Positions 15,159 to 23,074 of a DNA stretch of 24,452 bases are shown piece by piece. Position 1 is the first letter of the stretch; every line of letters starts with the position of its first letter. A program made the position numbers and the translations under genes. Under the pieces are notes generated by a model, which made no database searches, was not told where the DNA came from, and worked only from the letters and a program-made list of their open reading frames with translations. Source of the stretch: CAZHGD01 sp964531735 (GTDB taxonomy: Bacteria > Armatimonadota > UBA10988); assembly GCA_964531735.1 (NCBI GenBank), contig CAZHGD010000114.1:1-24452 (forward strand), in the 5' to 3' direction.

Positions 15159-16322
15159 GTGCACCTGCTGCTCGTCTGGGGTCTCCTGCTCGCGCCCGGT
15201 CAGCCGTCGGCGCTCTCGGCGCCCGTCTGGTGTGCTGGCGGCCGCCAGCTCGCTTGGGTCGCCGAGCTGGGCGGCGAGCGCGTTTGGATGCTCAGCACGC
15301 CCGGCCATCCCGAGCAACCGCCGGCCCCGCTGCAACTCACGCCGCCCGCGCGACCCGACCTGAGCTGGTGGAGCCCCACCGGCGCGCACCTCGCCTACCT
15401 GGCCGACACCCGCGACGGCCGCCTGCTCTATGTGGCCACGCCACCGGCAGTTGACGGCAAGCCGTTCGCCAAGGTCGGGCGGGTGCAGCCACACGTGCTG
15501 GCCTGGTCACCCGACGGTACGCGCCTTGCCTTCAGCCGCGTGGCCGACGAGGGCTCGCAGACACCTTACGAGATCTTCGCGGGCACGGTCGACGGCGCGG
15601 CGCCGGTCCGGGTGGCCGTGCCGGCGGCCCCGCGCGGGCTGGTCTGGTCGCCCAGCAACGACGCCTTCGCGTATGCGGCCCAGGGCCGCCGGGCGAACAA
15701 CCTGTTCGTGGTCATCCCCGCGCGACACGCCGCCGTGTCGCTCAGCAACTACCTCGATGTCCTGCCGCAATCGATGTCGTGGGCGCCGGACGGCCGACGT
15801 CTGCTGTTCGCCGGCTCGGGTGACCTCAACCAGGGTGCCCGGCTGTTCATCATCCGCCGCGACGGTCGCGACACCGCCGACCAGGTCCGCACCGCCGGCT
15901 ACCAGAGCCACGCCCCGGCCGTCTGGAGCGCCGACGGGCGGCTGGTGGCCTGGATTGCCGGCCCGCTCTCGCGCCCGTCTCGCGGCAACCTGCTGCTGGG
16001 CCCGGGCGACAACGTCCATGCCGCGCGCCCGGCGCTCGCCGGCGGCGTGCCGTGCAGCCAGCCCGCCTTCTCGCCCGACAGCAAGTACCTGGCGTTCACC
16101 CGTTGGCCGGAGCGGCCCGAGGGGCGCACGCAGGTGATCCTGATGGTGCTGGCCGAGCCGCGCGCGTGCTTTGTCGTCTCCGGCGACGGCGCCGACGACA
16201 CGCCCGTGTTCTCACCCGACAGCAAGCGCCTGGCCTACCTGCACGGGCCCGACGGGCGGCGGCAGGTGGCCGTGGTCGACGTCGCCGGCGTGATCGCCAC
16301 CGGCAGCGTGGCCGAGCGCTGA
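15159..16322 (+). CDS. secreted TolB-like beta-propeller protein, eight repeats
   Basis: Encodes 387 residues. GTG 15159 follows GGAG (15147-15150) by eight bases; earlier in-frame codons overlap mreB and lack a site. The N-terminus MHLLLVWGLLLAPGQPSA looks like a short signal peptide. Eight PD40/WD40-type strands recur, including LSWWSPTGAHLAYLA, LAWSPDGTRLAFSR, MSWAPDGRRLLFAG, AVWSADGRLVAWIA, PAFSPDSKYLAFTR and PVFSPDSKRLAYL. This suggests a seven- or eight-bladed propeller without an added catalytic domain. Such propellers usually bind proteins or peptides in the envelope; TolB is the best-known example, but no Pal or TolA partner is seen. The 17-base spacing after mreB suggests one transcript and perhaps an envelope function. 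Confidence 0.8.
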   Translation: MHLLLVWGLLLAPGQPSALSAPVWCAGGRQLAWVAELGGERVWMLSTPGHPEQPPAPLQLTPPARPDLSWWSPTGAHLAYLADTRDGRLLYVATPPAVDGKPFAKVGRVQPHVLAWSPDGTRLAFSRVADEGSQTPYEIFAGTVDGAAPVRVAVPAAPRGLVWSPSNDAFAYAAQGRRANNLFVVIPARHAAVSLSNYLDVLPQSMSWAPDGRRLLFAGSGDLNQGARLFIIRRDGRDTADQVRTAGYQSHAPAVWSADGRLVAWIAGPLSRPSRGNLLLGPGDNVHAARPALAGGVPCSQPAFSPDSKYLAFTRWPERPEGRTQVILMVLAEPRACFVVSGDGADDTPVFSPDSKRLAYLHGPDGRRQVAVVDVAGVIATGSVAER

Positions 16323-16410
16323 ACCGGCCGGCGCCGCTCAGTCGTCATCATCGCCGGTCGGCCGCACCAACCTTGGCACCCACTCGCCGGCGCGCCCTCG
16401 ACGCCGGACC

Positions 16411-18117
16411 TCAGTTCAGCGACACGACCTGCACGTCATCGAACCATGCCACGTCCTGATCGGTCTGCTGGCCACCCATGCCGAGCAGCAGGACCAGGCG
16501 CCCCACGCCTTCGGGCACCGTCACCACCGCCTCGAGGTCACCCCAGTCGCCGCGTGGCGCCAGGCACGGCACGATCACGTCGCGCTCCTCCTGCGCCCAC
16601 TTGTTCTCCGGCGTCTGCCAGCGCACCCGGAGCCAGCTACTCCCGGCGCCAGCCAGGCGGCGCTTGGCCCGGACCAGGTAGCGCTCGGTCGGCTTGACCG
16701 GATACGACTGGATGAAGCAGCCGTTGTTGACGCGCGCCGCCCGCGCCGAGCCCTTGCCGCCGGCACCGGCCTCGCGGTCCCAGGTGAACGCGCCCTTGGA
16801 GCTGTCGACCTGCCAGGTGCTCCAGCCGGCCGGCGCGCCGCCCGTCTTCCAGTCCACTTGGGCCCCTTCGAGACTGGCCGCCTTGTCCGAGCCGAAGTCG
16901 CCGTTGCGGGCGAGGTCGACGAGCTTGCCGGTGGCGCGCAGCGCGGCCAGGCGCGCGCGCCCGTAGTCGAGCGGGTCGCGCGCATACCGCAGCGCGTCCT
17001 CGCAACCCGGCAGGGCCTCGTTCCAGTCCGGCTTCTTCACGCTGCCGTTCGGCGTCGGCCACCAGCGGAACTGCTCGCCATAGACCCAGACGTACTCATC
17101 GGCGACGCGCAGCGCCGTGATGGCGTTCTCACGCAGGCGATCCACGCGCGTGCCACCGGGCAGCGCCGGGATCAGGTACGGGGGCTTCTCGTTCCAGTAG
17201 GCATCGAGGTACAGCCCGAAGCTCACCTGCACCTGCGCTCGGTACTTGGCCCGGTTCTCGGGCGAGACCAGGTTCTGGCAGCCGCCCTTGATCAGCAGCG
17301 CCGCCTCGAGGAACTGCGCGGTGCTCTGGTACATATAGGCGTTCTCGCAGCCGTCGATGATGGTTACGGTGGGCGGCACGGCGTCGAGCCAGCCGTCGAC
17401 GAACGGCGGATAGAGCCCGTAGCCCGCAGCCTCCAGCGCCGGCCGCGGGTCGGGCCAGTTCACGGCCTGGGCGTTGATGACGTTCATGAAGTAGCAGAAC
17501 ACCGTGATGCCCGGGTACTCGGCGGCCACCGCGGCCATCACCTCGCGGCCGCGTTGCCTTGCCTTGGCGTAGTACTCCTCGAAGGTGTGCTGGCCATGGC
17601 CCGCCTGCTTGGCGTAGCCGAACTGCTGGAAGGGCTCGGTGTAGGCCTCGGGATCGAACAGCAGGCCCTTGGCGCCGCCCTGTTTGGCCACCCAGGCGGC
17701 GATGCGCCAGTGCTCGACCACGTTGGCCCAACCGGCATCGTCGAACCAGTCGACGTTGCCCGGGTTGGCGCCGACGATCACGAAGTTGTCGGTCAGCCGG
17801 CTGGACCGGGCCGCGCGCAGATCGTCCACGCAGTTGTTGAACCAGGCCCGCTCCCACTTGGCCGCGCCAAACGCTCCGCGCAGGTCACAGTGGCGCTTGT
17901 CATCGACACGACCGACGGCACCGACCACCACGCCGTCGAAGGGGCGCTGCTCCATCTGGGCCAGATTGGCCCGCAGTGTCTGCGTGTTGGGCTGGTCCCA
18001 GCCCGTCTCGATCAGCTTCTTCCGGACGCCGCCGGCCGTCTGGCCCATGGCCGTGGACACCAGCCACAGCATCGCCAGCAGACCGACGAGCGATCGCGAC
18101 CCCGAACCGTTCACCAT
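16411..18117 (-). CDS. secreted TIM-barrel-like protein with C-terminal carbohydrate-binding-like domain
   Basis: Encodes 568 residues. ATG 18117 is chosen over the upstream in-frame GTG because GGAG lies six bases before it and a signal peptide follows at once (SLVGLLAMLWLVSTAMG). Residues 30-420 look like a glycoside-hydrolase-type barrel: KKLIETGWDQPNTQTLR, FDGVVVGAVG, GAKGLLFDPEAYTEPF (with acidic residues at a strand end), ITVFCYFMNVIN and TIIDGCENAYMY. Residues 425-568 resemble a CBM4/9-type jelly roll, from LARNGDFGS to VAWFDDVQVVSLN. I cannot name the family; similar proteins are frequent in Armatimonadota and PVC genomes. It lies 54 bases after the prepilin-like gene and probably shares its promoter. 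Its ribosome site overlaps a hairpin. Confidence 0.75.
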   Translation of the reverse strand: MVNGSGSRSLVGLLAMLWLVSTAMGQTAGGVRKKLIETGWDQPNTQTLRANLAQMEQRPFDGVVVGAVGRVDDKRHCDLRGAFGAAKWERAWFNNCVDDLRAARSSRLTDNFVIVGANPGNVDWFDDAGWANVVEHWRIAAWVAKQGGAKGLLFDPEAYTEPFQQFGYAKQAGHGQHTFEEYYAKARQRGREVMAAVAAEYPGITVFCYFMNVINAQAVNWPDPRPALEAAGYGLYPPFVDGWLDAVPPTVTIIDGCENAYMYQSTAQFLEAALLIKGGCQNLVSPENRAKYRAQVQVSFGLYLDAYWNEKPPYLIPALPGGTRVDRLRENAITALRVADEYVWVYGEQFRWWPTPNGSVKKPDWNEALPGCEDALRYARDPLDYGRARLAALRATGKLVDLARNGDFGSDKAASLEGAQVDWKTGGAPAGWSTWQVDSSKGAFTWDREAGAGGKGSARAARVNNGCFIQSYPVKPTERYLVRAKRRLAGAGSSWLRVRWQTPENKWAQEERDVIVPCLAPRGDWGDLEAVVTVPEGVGRLVLLLGMGGQQTDQDVAWFDDVQVVSLN

Positions 18118-18125
18118 ACCGGTCT

Positions 18126-18147
18126 CCGGCGCGGTGGTTCGCGCCGG
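18126..18147 (-). promoter_or_regulatory. hairpin overlapping the ribosome site of the TIM-barrel gene
   Basis: CCGGCGCG pairs perfectly with CGCGCCGG around a six-base loop. On the minus-strand message its 3' arm ends in the first two bases of the GGAG Shine-Dalgarno site for the start at 18117. A second small stem (18152-18165, CGGCAG with CTGCCG) lies between it and the prepilin stop. Together they could lower translation of the second gene or end part of the transcripts. Confidence 0.4.
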
Positions 18148-18171
18148 CAACCGGCAGTCCTGCCGAGGTGC

Positions 18172-18840
18172 CTACGGCGTCACCCAGTAGGTGCTGGCGT
18201 TGGCCGGGTCGGCGATCACGCTCCGGCTGATGGACTTGACATGCCCGTCGCAGAACGCCGTGTTGACCTGACCGCTCGGAACGCTCACCCCGCCGGCGGT
18301 GATGTTGCCGGGACTGTTGTGGCGCCCGGAGATCTGGCCCCAGTAACCGCCGCCGGTGGCCGCGATGCCCGGATCGTAGATCGTGATGTAGGACATCGCC
18401 TCGCAGAACAGCACCTGCTCGGCCGGCCGCGTTTGGTAGGCCAGCGTGTCACCGCGCTTCGGTGGCCAGGCGCCGCCCTCTCCCGGACCCCAGTCCGAGA
18501 GGACGTAGTTGTAGTTGCCGCCGTAGTTGTCGGTCGTGAAGTTCTTCGAGGTGCTGCTCGGACACCACAGCACCTGCTGGCTCTTGACGTACGGGTCGGT
18601 CATCTGCTGCCAGTAGCGGCCGAGCGTGAAGTCGTAGTACGGCGGCAGAGTTTCGTCGTAGTCCTGGGCATACTGCATGAGGGCGAGGGCCATCTGCTTC
18701 TCATTGGAGGAACAGGACGACTGGCGCGCTTTCTCCCGGGCCTTCGCGAAGACCGGGAACAGAATGGCCGCCAGGATGGCGATGATGGCGATCACCACCA
18801 AGAGTTCGATGAGCGTGAACGCAATCCGGCGCTGGAACAT
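18172..18840 (-). CDS. prepilin-like (type II secretion pseudopilin-type) protein with H-X9-DG-like C-terminus
   Basis: Encodes 222 residues from ATG 18840, preceded by AAGGAGA (18846-18852); the longer open frame upstream crosses the promoter. The N-terminus is a class III-type prepilin signal: short basic MFQRRIA, cleavage expected before F8, E12 at mature position 5, then a hydrophobic helix. The residue before cleavage is Ala, not the usual Gly, which is common in this group. AKAREKARQ, SN-KQ and YAQDYDE follow. The C-terminal ISGRHN and FCDGHVKSIS resemble the prepilin-associated H-X9-DG motif, but 23 rather than 9 residues separate His and Asp-Gly. Such proteins are numerous in Armatimonadota and Planctomycetota; their role is unclear. 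Probably assembled or anchored at the membrane. Confidence 0.9.
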   Translation of the reverse strand: MFQRRIAFTLIELLVVIAIIAILAAILFPVFAKAREKARQSSCSSNEKQMALALMQYAQDYDETLPPYYDFTLGRYWQQMTDPYVKSQQVLWCPSSTSKNFTTDNYGGNYNYVLSDWGPGEGGAWPPKRGDTLAYQTRPAEQVLFCEAMSYITIYDPGIAATGGGYWGQISGRHNSPGNITAGGVSVPSGQVNTAFCDGHVKSISRSVIADPANASTYWVTP

Positions 18841-18872
18841 CGGCGTCTCCTTGGCGCGAGCCGACACGCCGA

Positions 18873-18902
18873 ATTGTGGCCCAGCGCGATGGACTGTGTC
18901 AA
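18873..18902 (-). promoter_or_regulatory. predicted promoter of the prepilin-like gene
   Basis: On the minus strand TTGACA (18897-18902) and CACAAT (18873-18878, 4 of 6) are spaced by 18 bases. A start near 18866 would leave a leader of about 26 bases containing the AAGGAGA ribosome site. This is the clearest promoter in the window. It lies in the 104 bases between divergent genes. Confidence 0.65.
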
Positions 18903-18944
18903 CCACCGCTTGCCCGCCGCGGCACCAGCAGGTAGACTCGCGGT

Positions 18945-19955
18945 GTGTTCTGCCTCCCACGGTTCTGGCAACGACGGCACCTCGGTGCCTGGCTTGGCCT
19001 GCTGGTCTGCGGCGCGCCCGCGACCGCCCAACGCAACTACCCGTTCCTGTATGCCTTTCGGGCCGGTGAGACGCTGGTCTACGAGACGCGCTCGCAGAGC
19101 ACCAACCGCGTCGAGGTCACCGCGGACGGGCAGGCGCGCCGCCGCCTCGAGGCCACCGTCGAGGTACTGGAGCGGAACGCGCTGCGCATCTCGGTGGTGC
19201 GCGAGGACGGCTCGGCTTGGCTGGCCTGGGGGCTCAAGCAGCTCAACCTGCGGCTGGGCTCGCCGCCGCAACCAGCGCTCGAAGTGACGGCGGCCGCCAA
19301 CGGCGCGCGGGTCGTCGTGGGCGATCGCGCCTGGGCCGTCCCCGGGCCGGGCAGCAACGACGAGGTGCTGCCCGGACTGTCGGCGAGCGCGGCCGCCGGG
19401 CTTCTGGCGCCGGTCCGCCTGCTGCTCGGACACGACGGCCAGGTGCAGGCTCGCGATGGTCAGTACTGGTCCGAGCGATTGGCCCTGGTGCCCGCGCTGG
19501 CGGCCTGGGCCACGTGGCTACAACCGGGGGGCGCCGGCCTGCCGGAGCTGCCCGGTCGCGCGCTGGCCATCGGCGACGAGTGGAAGCAGGAACGCCTGGT
19601 TCCGCTGCCGCTCAGCCACGAGCGCTATCCGGTCGAGTTGGTCCATGCGCTGGCCGGCACCGAGGTGGTCGGGCCGCACCCGACCGTCCGCGTCGATATC
19701 GAGGCCAGCACCAGTCTCGACCCGCGCCCGATTGTCTTCGAGCCGCAGCCCGGTCAAGCGGTCCGGCTCCGACTGGAATCACTGCGTCATGACTTGAGTG
19801 GGCGCTTGCAGTTCGACTGCGAGCATGGTCGCCTGGTCGAACACAAGCTGGCCTGGCGGGTGAGCGCCACCGGGCGCGGCGACCAGCCGGCCGGCCTGGC
19901 CATCTCGTCGCTGGCCCAGGTGCAGTGCGCCACCGTGCTGATGAGCAGCGACTGA
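18945..19955 (+). CDS. secreted protein of unknown function
   Basis: Encodes 336 residues from GTG 18945; another GTG two bases earlier is out of frame and the ribosome site (AGGT) is weak. A signal peptide is clear: basic residues, then HLGAWLGLLVCGAPATAQ. The mature part is beta-rich, beginning YPFLYAFRAGETLVYET; it contains LPGRALAIGDEWKQE and a late strand set (LRHDLSGRLQFDCEHGRLVEH). These phrases resemble secreted proteins of unknown function in which a quantity computed from an object is tested for scaling (GDEW), but I recognise no named family. It is divergent from the prepilin-like gene and 195 bases upstream of the Tad locus on the same strand. Export or envelope location is well supported; function is not. 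Confidence 0.75.
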   Translation: MFCLPRFWQRRHLGAWLGLLVCGAPATAQRNYPFLYAFRAGETLVYETRSQSTNRVEVTADGQARRRLEATVEVLERNALRISVVREDGSAWLAWGLKQLNLRLGSPPQPALEVTAAANGARVVVGDRAWAVPGPGSNDEVLPGLSASAAAGLLAPVRLLLGHDGQVQARDGQYWSERLALVPALAAWATWLQPGGAGLPELPGRALAIGDEWKQERLVPLPLSHERYPVELVHALAGTEVVGPHPTVRVDIEASTSLDPRPIVFEPQPGQAVRLRLESLRHDLSGRLQFDCEHGRLVEHKLAWRVSATGRGDQPAGLAISSLAQVQCATVLMSSD

Positions 19956-20150
19956 ACCGGGCGACCGGCGGTTGCCCAGCGGCTGCCACCGCCGCCACCG
20001 GAGCGGTGTCATACCACGGTAACCAGCGCGGACGCCGCGTGAGGCATCATGCTTTGCAACAGGATGGACGGACAGCCTCGAAACATGGGCTGGTGTGGTA
20101 TATGCACTGCGAGTCGCGCGTGTGGTTGGCGCGTGGCGGGAGTCACTCTG

Positions 20151-20552
20151 ATGGCAACGGCCCGGCGGAGACGGCAGCACGGCAACGCGATCGCGGAGAT
20201 GGCACTGGCCCTGCCGGTGTTCCTGCTGCTGGTGTTCGGCATCTTCACCCTCGGCACGGTCTACAACCACCAGATGGCGCTCAACACCGCCGCGCGCGAC
20301 GGCGCGCGCCTGGCCGCGGTCGGCCAGACCGACGCCACGGTCATCCACCAAGTCAAGGCGATCACCCCGAACCTGAACCACGATGCGTCGCGCTTCGGTG
20401 TGGCCATCAGCCGCAGCGCGAAGAGTGTCACGGTGATCGTCGAATACAAGGAAAAGGTGGTCGGACTACCACCGCTGACCACTTTCTTCAACAACCGCAA
20501 GTTGACAGCTTACGCGGAACACTACTATGAGACCGACTTCGTTCAGCGTTGA
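20151..20552 (+). CDS. tadE: TadE-like pilus assembly protein
   Basis: Encodes 133 residues. ATG 20151 follows GGGAG (20138-20142) by eight bases; the frame is open upstream but that part is not protein-like. The N-terminus has the TadE layout: basic MATARRRRQHG, then NAIAEMALALPVFLLLVFG, with G11 before and E16 five residues into the mature helix, a prepilin-peptidase-type site. NTAARDGARLAAVG follows, as in other TadE proteins. TadE is a minor pseudopilin of the Tad/Flp pilus, processed by the prepilin peptidase and needed for pilus assembly. It starts a run of four or five same-strand genes. Bases 19956-20150 upstream hold no clear promoter, only a small five-pair stem at 20073-20092. Confidence 0.88.
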   Translation: MATARRRRQHGNAIAEMALALPVFLLLVFGIFTLGTVYNHQMALNTAARDGARLAAVGQTDATVIHQVKAITPNLNHDASRFGVAISRSAKSVTVIVEYKEKVVGLPPLTTFFNNRKLTAYAEHYYETDFVQR

Positions 20553-20574
20553 GCGGGACGCCGGGACGCACGCC

Positions 20575-22341
20575 ATGAGCAAGCTTCGAAGACAGTCTGC
20601 GGAATCGGGCCAGACGCTCGTGCTGCTGGCTCTGTTGCTGGGTATCCTGATGATTGTCGCGGCGCTGGTGATCGACATCGGCTCGCACCATCGCGTCCGC
20701 ACCGAGACGCACTACGTCTGCGATGCCGGCGCCTTGGCCGGCGTGGCCGAGTTGCTGCAGAACCACAGCCCGACCTCGGCTCGCGCTCGCGCGCTGGACG
20801 TCTGCAAGAAGAACGGCTACGAGGTGGGCAAGAACAGCGTCACGTCCATCGAGGCCGTCGCGTTCAACCACCGCGCCTGGCCTGATGAGGATCCCACGCA
20901 GATCGACGTGGCCGACTCGGACCGCTACCGCGTGACCATCAGCCGCGAGCTGCCGTACTTCATCGCCAACGTCATCGGCTTCCGCCGGTCCGGCGTCACG
21001 CAGTATGCCGTTGCGGCCATCATGAGCACGGTGCCGATGCCCGCCGGCCTGGGCACGACCGTCGGCTTCCCGGACAAGGCCAACCTGTCGCAGTTCGGCC
21101 CGGACGCGCCGTACACGTTCGGTGACTGCTACTCGACCAAGAAGCTCGACGACGGCTCACCGAACCTGCGCTACGACCCGAACGGCTACTCCTACGACCT
21201 GGTCATTCCGTCCGACCTGGAGTCGAGTTCGGGCTCGAGCCTGGTGCGCGTGGAGATCTTCGACCCGGACACGATCAACAAGGGCGGGCACGTGGCCCAG
21301 CAGCCGAGTCGGCTGTCCAGCAGTACCGGCAACGCCTACGAGCCCGACACCGGCGGTCTGGACGAAATCCGCAACCCGCCGCCGGACGGCAACGGCTACG
21401 TCAGTGCGGCCACGTTCCCTTCGCGCTCCACGCAGACCGAGTTCATCATCAAGGACAAGAACGGCGTGGCGTTCGCCACGGCGAGCTATGGCCCGACCAG
21501 CGTGACGCCGTTCTGGGGCCACCTGCAGGATCCCGGCCCGGAGGGCTCGACGGCGCCGGCCGTGACGGCCAATGCCGACCCGGCCCAGACGCAGATCGCC
21601 ACCGACCTGCGCTGGGTCACGCCGCAGGGCTTCCAGTTCGACACCAAGAACCACGCCGGACCGTACACCTTGGCCGTGCGCACCGTGTCCGGGGCCAGTG
21701 AAAACGGCTACCAACTGCGGATCAGCGCCCGCCGACCGAATGGTGTGCCGTTCACCGCCGCCACCTACGGGGTCACGCCGACCTCGGCCCTGTCGGTCTT
21801 TGCCCACGGCCGCGTGCCGATCAACTTCAGCGCGCCCGACGTCACCAAGATCCCCATCGCGAGCGTGCCCAAGGGCACGACGCAGTTGACCATCACCAAC
21901 TACGACACGGACGTCGGCTCGCAGTACTCGAAGTACACCCTCGAGGGCTTCGACGCCACCACCGGGCAAGGCAGCTACCCGGTGCTGTGGGAGTACACGC
22001 CGCCGCAGATCCCGCCGTCTTCGAGCGACACGCACGCGCCGGTGCAGGCCGACAACGGTAAGTGGTACGCCACGCAGCAACCCGGCACGCTGTCCACCAA
22101 CGGCACCTTCGCCACCGATACGCTGCCGATTCCGACCACGGTGATCATCCCGCAGACTGACGGCAGCGGCGGACTGGTGTACGATAGCCAGGGGCGCATC
22201 AAGGTGGTCGCTACCCGGCCGTTCGAAGGCGCCGACTTGCAGATCACCTACAGCGCCGGCGCCTATGACACCAGCGTCTGGGAGGTCAGTCAGGTGTCCA
22301 CCGGGAACCCGGGCAACCAGACGATTGTCCTCATTCGCTAG
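20575..22341 (+). CDS. tadG: TadG-like pilus protein with large surface domain
   Basis: Encodes 588 residues. ATG 20575 gives a compact TadG-like start; an alternative in-frame ATG at 20527 would overlap tadE. MSKLRRQSAESGQTLVLLALLLG and the helix through VIDIGSHHR, then CDAGALAGVAEL, match TadG/TadE-type N-termini (Tad-like Flp pilus assembly domain). The rest (about 160-588) is a beta-rich, Thr/Ser/Pro-rich ectodomain, for example VRVEIFDPDTINKGGHV and repeated Thr-rich segments such as TLPIPTTVIIPQTDG. No von Willebrand A motif (DxSxS) is seen, unlike some TadG proteins. It probably sits in the membrane with its large domain outside, as an assembly factor or minor tip component. It starts 22 bases after tadE. 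Confidence 0.82.
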   Translation: MSKLRRQSAESGQTLVLLALLLGILMIVAALVIDIGSHHRVRTETHYVCDAGALAGVAELLQNHSPTSARARALDVCKKNGYEVGKNSVTSIEAVAFNHRAWPDEDPTQIDVADSDRYRVTISRELPYFIANVIGFRRSGVTQYAVAAIMSTVPMPAGLGTTVGFPDKANLSQFGPDAPYTFGDCYSTKKLDDGSPNLRYDPNGYSYDLVIPSDLESSSGSSLVRVEIFDPDTINKGGHVAQQPSRLSSSTGNAYEPDTGGLDEIRNPPPDGNGYVSAATFPSRSTQTEFIIKDKNGVAFATASYGPTSVTPFWGHLQDPGPEGSTAPAVTANADPAQTQIATDLRWVTPQGFQFDTKNHAGPYTLAVRTVSGASENGYQLRISARRPNGVPFTAATYGVTPTSALSVFAHGRVPINFSAPDVTKIPIASVPKGTTQLTITNYDTDVGSQYSKYTLEGFDATTGQGSYPVLWEYTPPQIPPSSSDTHAPVQADNGKWYATQQPGTLSTNGTFATDTLPIPTTVIIPQTDGSGGLVYDSQGRIKVVATRPFEGADLQITYSAGAYDTSVWEVSQVSTGNPGNQTIVLIR

Positions 22342-22362
22342 GCAGCACGCAGGAGCAGTGCC

Positions 22363-22935
22363 ATGTGGACCAGTCGACGTCGGCGTGGGCAGGCGATCAT
22401 CGAGACCGCGGTCATCGCGATGTTCCTGGTCATCCTGTTACTGGGTGTGATCGGCTTCGGCACCATCCTGCAGGCGAGCATTCGCGTCGAGGTCGCCTGC
22501 CGTGAGGGCGCGCGCATCATCACCACCGGTGGCACGGCCATCGATGCGCGCACCGAGATCCTCAAGAACCTGTCGCGCACCGGCAACCCGGCGGACGCGC
22601 CCGGCAAGATCGCCATCGGCATCACGCCGATGGACGACACGCTGCGCACGTTCAATGCCGACGCGACCGTCGAGATCTGGTGGAACTTCCCCGTGCCGGT
22701 CCCACTCTTCAACCTGATCGTCCGCGAGCGCATGCTCTACGCCCGCGTGGTCATGCCCATCACTGTCGGCACCGGTACCGGCGGTGGCTCAACGAGTACC
22801 ACCGGAGGCGGCACCACGGGTGGTGGCACGACCGGCGGCGGCACCACCGGCGGCGGTACGACGGGTGGCGGCACGACGGGTGGCGGCAGCACCGGCGGCT
22901 CCGGCAACCAGGGCAAGGGCAAAGGCGGCGGCTAG
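22363..22935 (+). CDS. second TadE-like protein with Thr-Gly repeat tail
   Basis: Encodes 190 residues from ATG 22363, with AGGAG (22351-22355) seven bases upstream and 21 bases after the TadG-like stop. The N-terminus MWTSRRRRGQ then AIIETAVIAMFLVILLLG carries G9 and E14 in the TadE-type processing layout, and VACREGARII follows as in TadE. Residues 1-135 are a complete TadE-like protein. The tail 136-190 is low-complexity: six TTGGG units (146-175), a degenerate seventh and GNQGKGKGGG. Such a flexible basic tail is unusual for TadE and may be exposed on the surface or be a product of repeat slippage. TadF is the other candidate name; sequence alone does not separate them. Confidence 0.82.
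   Translation: MWTSRRRRGQAIIETAVIAMFLVILLLGVIGFGTILQASIRVEVACREGARIITTGGTAIDARTEILKNLSRTGNPADAPGKIAIGITPMDDTLRTFNADATVEIWWNFPVPVPLFNLIVRERMLYARVVMPITVGTGTGGGSTSTTGGGTTGGGTTGGGTTGGGTTGGGTTGGGSTGGSGNQGKGKGGG
22798..22902 (+). repeat. 15-base tandem repeat encoding (TTGGG)n
   Basis: Six 15-base units run from 22798 to 22887 with a degenerate seventh to 22902. Synonymous differences between units (ACC/ACG, GGC/GGT) show that the repeat is not freshly amplified. Because the unit is a multiple of three, copy changes would keep the frame and vary tail length. Confidence 0.9.
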
Positions 22936-22976
22936 CTGTCCGCACGGCCCGCGAGACGGTCTGGCGCGCGAACTTG

Positions 22977-23008
22977 GCGGCGAGCGGCAACAAGTGGCCG
23001 CTCGCCGC
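22977..23008 (+). promoter_or_regulatory. intra-operon hairpin before the cpaB-like gene
   Basis: A perfect 12-base-pair stem (22977-22988 with 22997-23008, eight-base loop) lies in the 139 bases between the second TadE-like gene and the CpaB-like gene. No T-run follows. It could stabilise the upstream message or reduce read-through, making pilus parts in unequal amounts. A smaller imperfect stem follows at about 23018-23037. Confidence 0.5.
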
Positions 23009-23074
23009 TGTCCATTGTCACAGAGGTTGCTCTGACGCGCCCGCAGGGGCGTGGCAGGGCAGGTAGGCGAGGGC

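Noticed and set aside
16323..16410. Possible bidirectional terminator between the convergent genes
   Set aside because: Only short, imperfect CCGGCG/CGCCGG pairings are present, too weak to call.
16858..19287. 809-codon plus-strand open frame across the prepilin-like and TIM-barrel genes
   Set aside because: It runs antisense through two genes with signal peptides and ribosome sites and reads like a reversed translation.
19956..20150. Leader before the Tad genes considered as a cyclic-di-GMP riboswitch
   Set aside because: Only a five-pair stem with a GAAA-containing loop is present; the conserved GEMM joining sequences and second helix could not be found.
22798..22902. Regular repeats considered as a CRISPR array
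   Set aside because: The units are 15 bases, directly adjacent without spacers, in frame, and encode TTGGG.
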